15,178 nucleotides of DNA from CAZADH01 sp964483805. GTDB lineage: Bacteria > Muiribacteriota > Ozemobacteria > Ozemobacterales > Ozemobacteraceae. The notes under the pieces were generated by a model, which was given only the letters and a program-made list of their open reading frames with translations, was not told the DNA's origin and ran no database searches. Positions 15,122-15,178 of this stretch are shown one piece after another (the stretch's first letter is position 1; each line of letters opens with the position of its first letter). The DNA is taken from contig CAZADH010000137.1 of the NCBI GenBank assembly GCA_964483805.1, positions 1 through 15,178 of the forward strand, read 5' to 3'. Made by a program: the position numbers and the translations under genes.

Positions 15122-15178
15122 ACATAACTAGGCCTTCGAGCGGACAGCGGCAACGGTCATGCCGCTTGCGTTCGCAAG
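15122..15178 (+). repeat. Left half of an integron attC-like recombination site (cut by window end)
   Basis: The stretch opens with ACATAAC (15122-15128), in the position of the R'' core; it deviates from RYYYAAC but ends in ATAAC like Vibrio-type sites. CTTCGAGCGGAC (15134-15145) follows, a close match to the common attC L'' box. An extended arm leads to a self-complementary apex CTTGCG-TT-CGCAAG (15165-15178). If complete, the next bases should mirror the arm (GCCGCTGTCCGCT…) and finish with GTTATGT-like core sequence. The site sits about 155 bases after the higA stop, as expected for the 3' end of a gene cassette. No second attC or integrase is visible in the window. Confidence 0.6.

Noticed and set aside
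1..15178. CRISPR arrays, tRNA or rRNA genes
   Set aside because: No regularly spaced direct repeats were seen, and no tRNA-like cloverleaf or conserved rRNA segment was recognised by eye. A small RNA could still be missed without computation.

Overview
The window is GC-rich bacterial DNA with densely packed genes. It comes from an organism that exports proteins through Sec signal peptides and builds large multi-PAS hybrid histidine kinases. I cannot name the genus. A gingipain-type C25 peptidase, a soluble hybrid kinase, a secreted phospholipase-D-like protein and a half integron attC site together suggest a Gram-negative or deep-branching environmental lineage. That placement is inference.

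Positions 1-12500 look like ordinary chromosome. In order: a secreted Sel1-repeat protein (+); a convergent ZupT-type metal transporter (-); a well-expressed-looking secreted C25 cysteine peptidase (+) with a strong promoter and a strong hairpin terminator; a cytoplasmic PAS/GAF/PAS/PAS/PAS hybrid sensor kinase (+); a convergent exported protein with two HKD phospholipase-D motifs (-) and a clear rho-independent terminator; a radical SAM enzyme (+); and a 678-residue protein whose N-terminal half resembles the SelO pseudokinase/AMPylator family (+). Most genes appear to be single transcription units with their own promoter and terminator signals.

From about 12500 onward the character changes to accessory DNA. 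A decayed C-terminal fragment of an IS1182-type transposase lies on the - strand. It abuts, and partly underlies, an ISL3-family transposase on the + strand. An AT-richer HigBA toxin-antitoxin pair follows, toxin first, with two palindromes over its promoter. The last 57 bases look like the left half of an integron attC recombination site, cut off at the hairpin apex by the end of the window. The simplest reading is that the chromosomal block ends near 12500 and an IS-scarred edge of an integron cassette array begins, with higBA as a stabilising cassette. No integrase gene and no second attC are visible, so this is a hypothesis.

The most unusual items are the SelO-like protein with its unexplained C-terminal half, the attC/higBA arrangement with a possibly leaderless toxin mRNA, and the IS1182/ISL3 junction.
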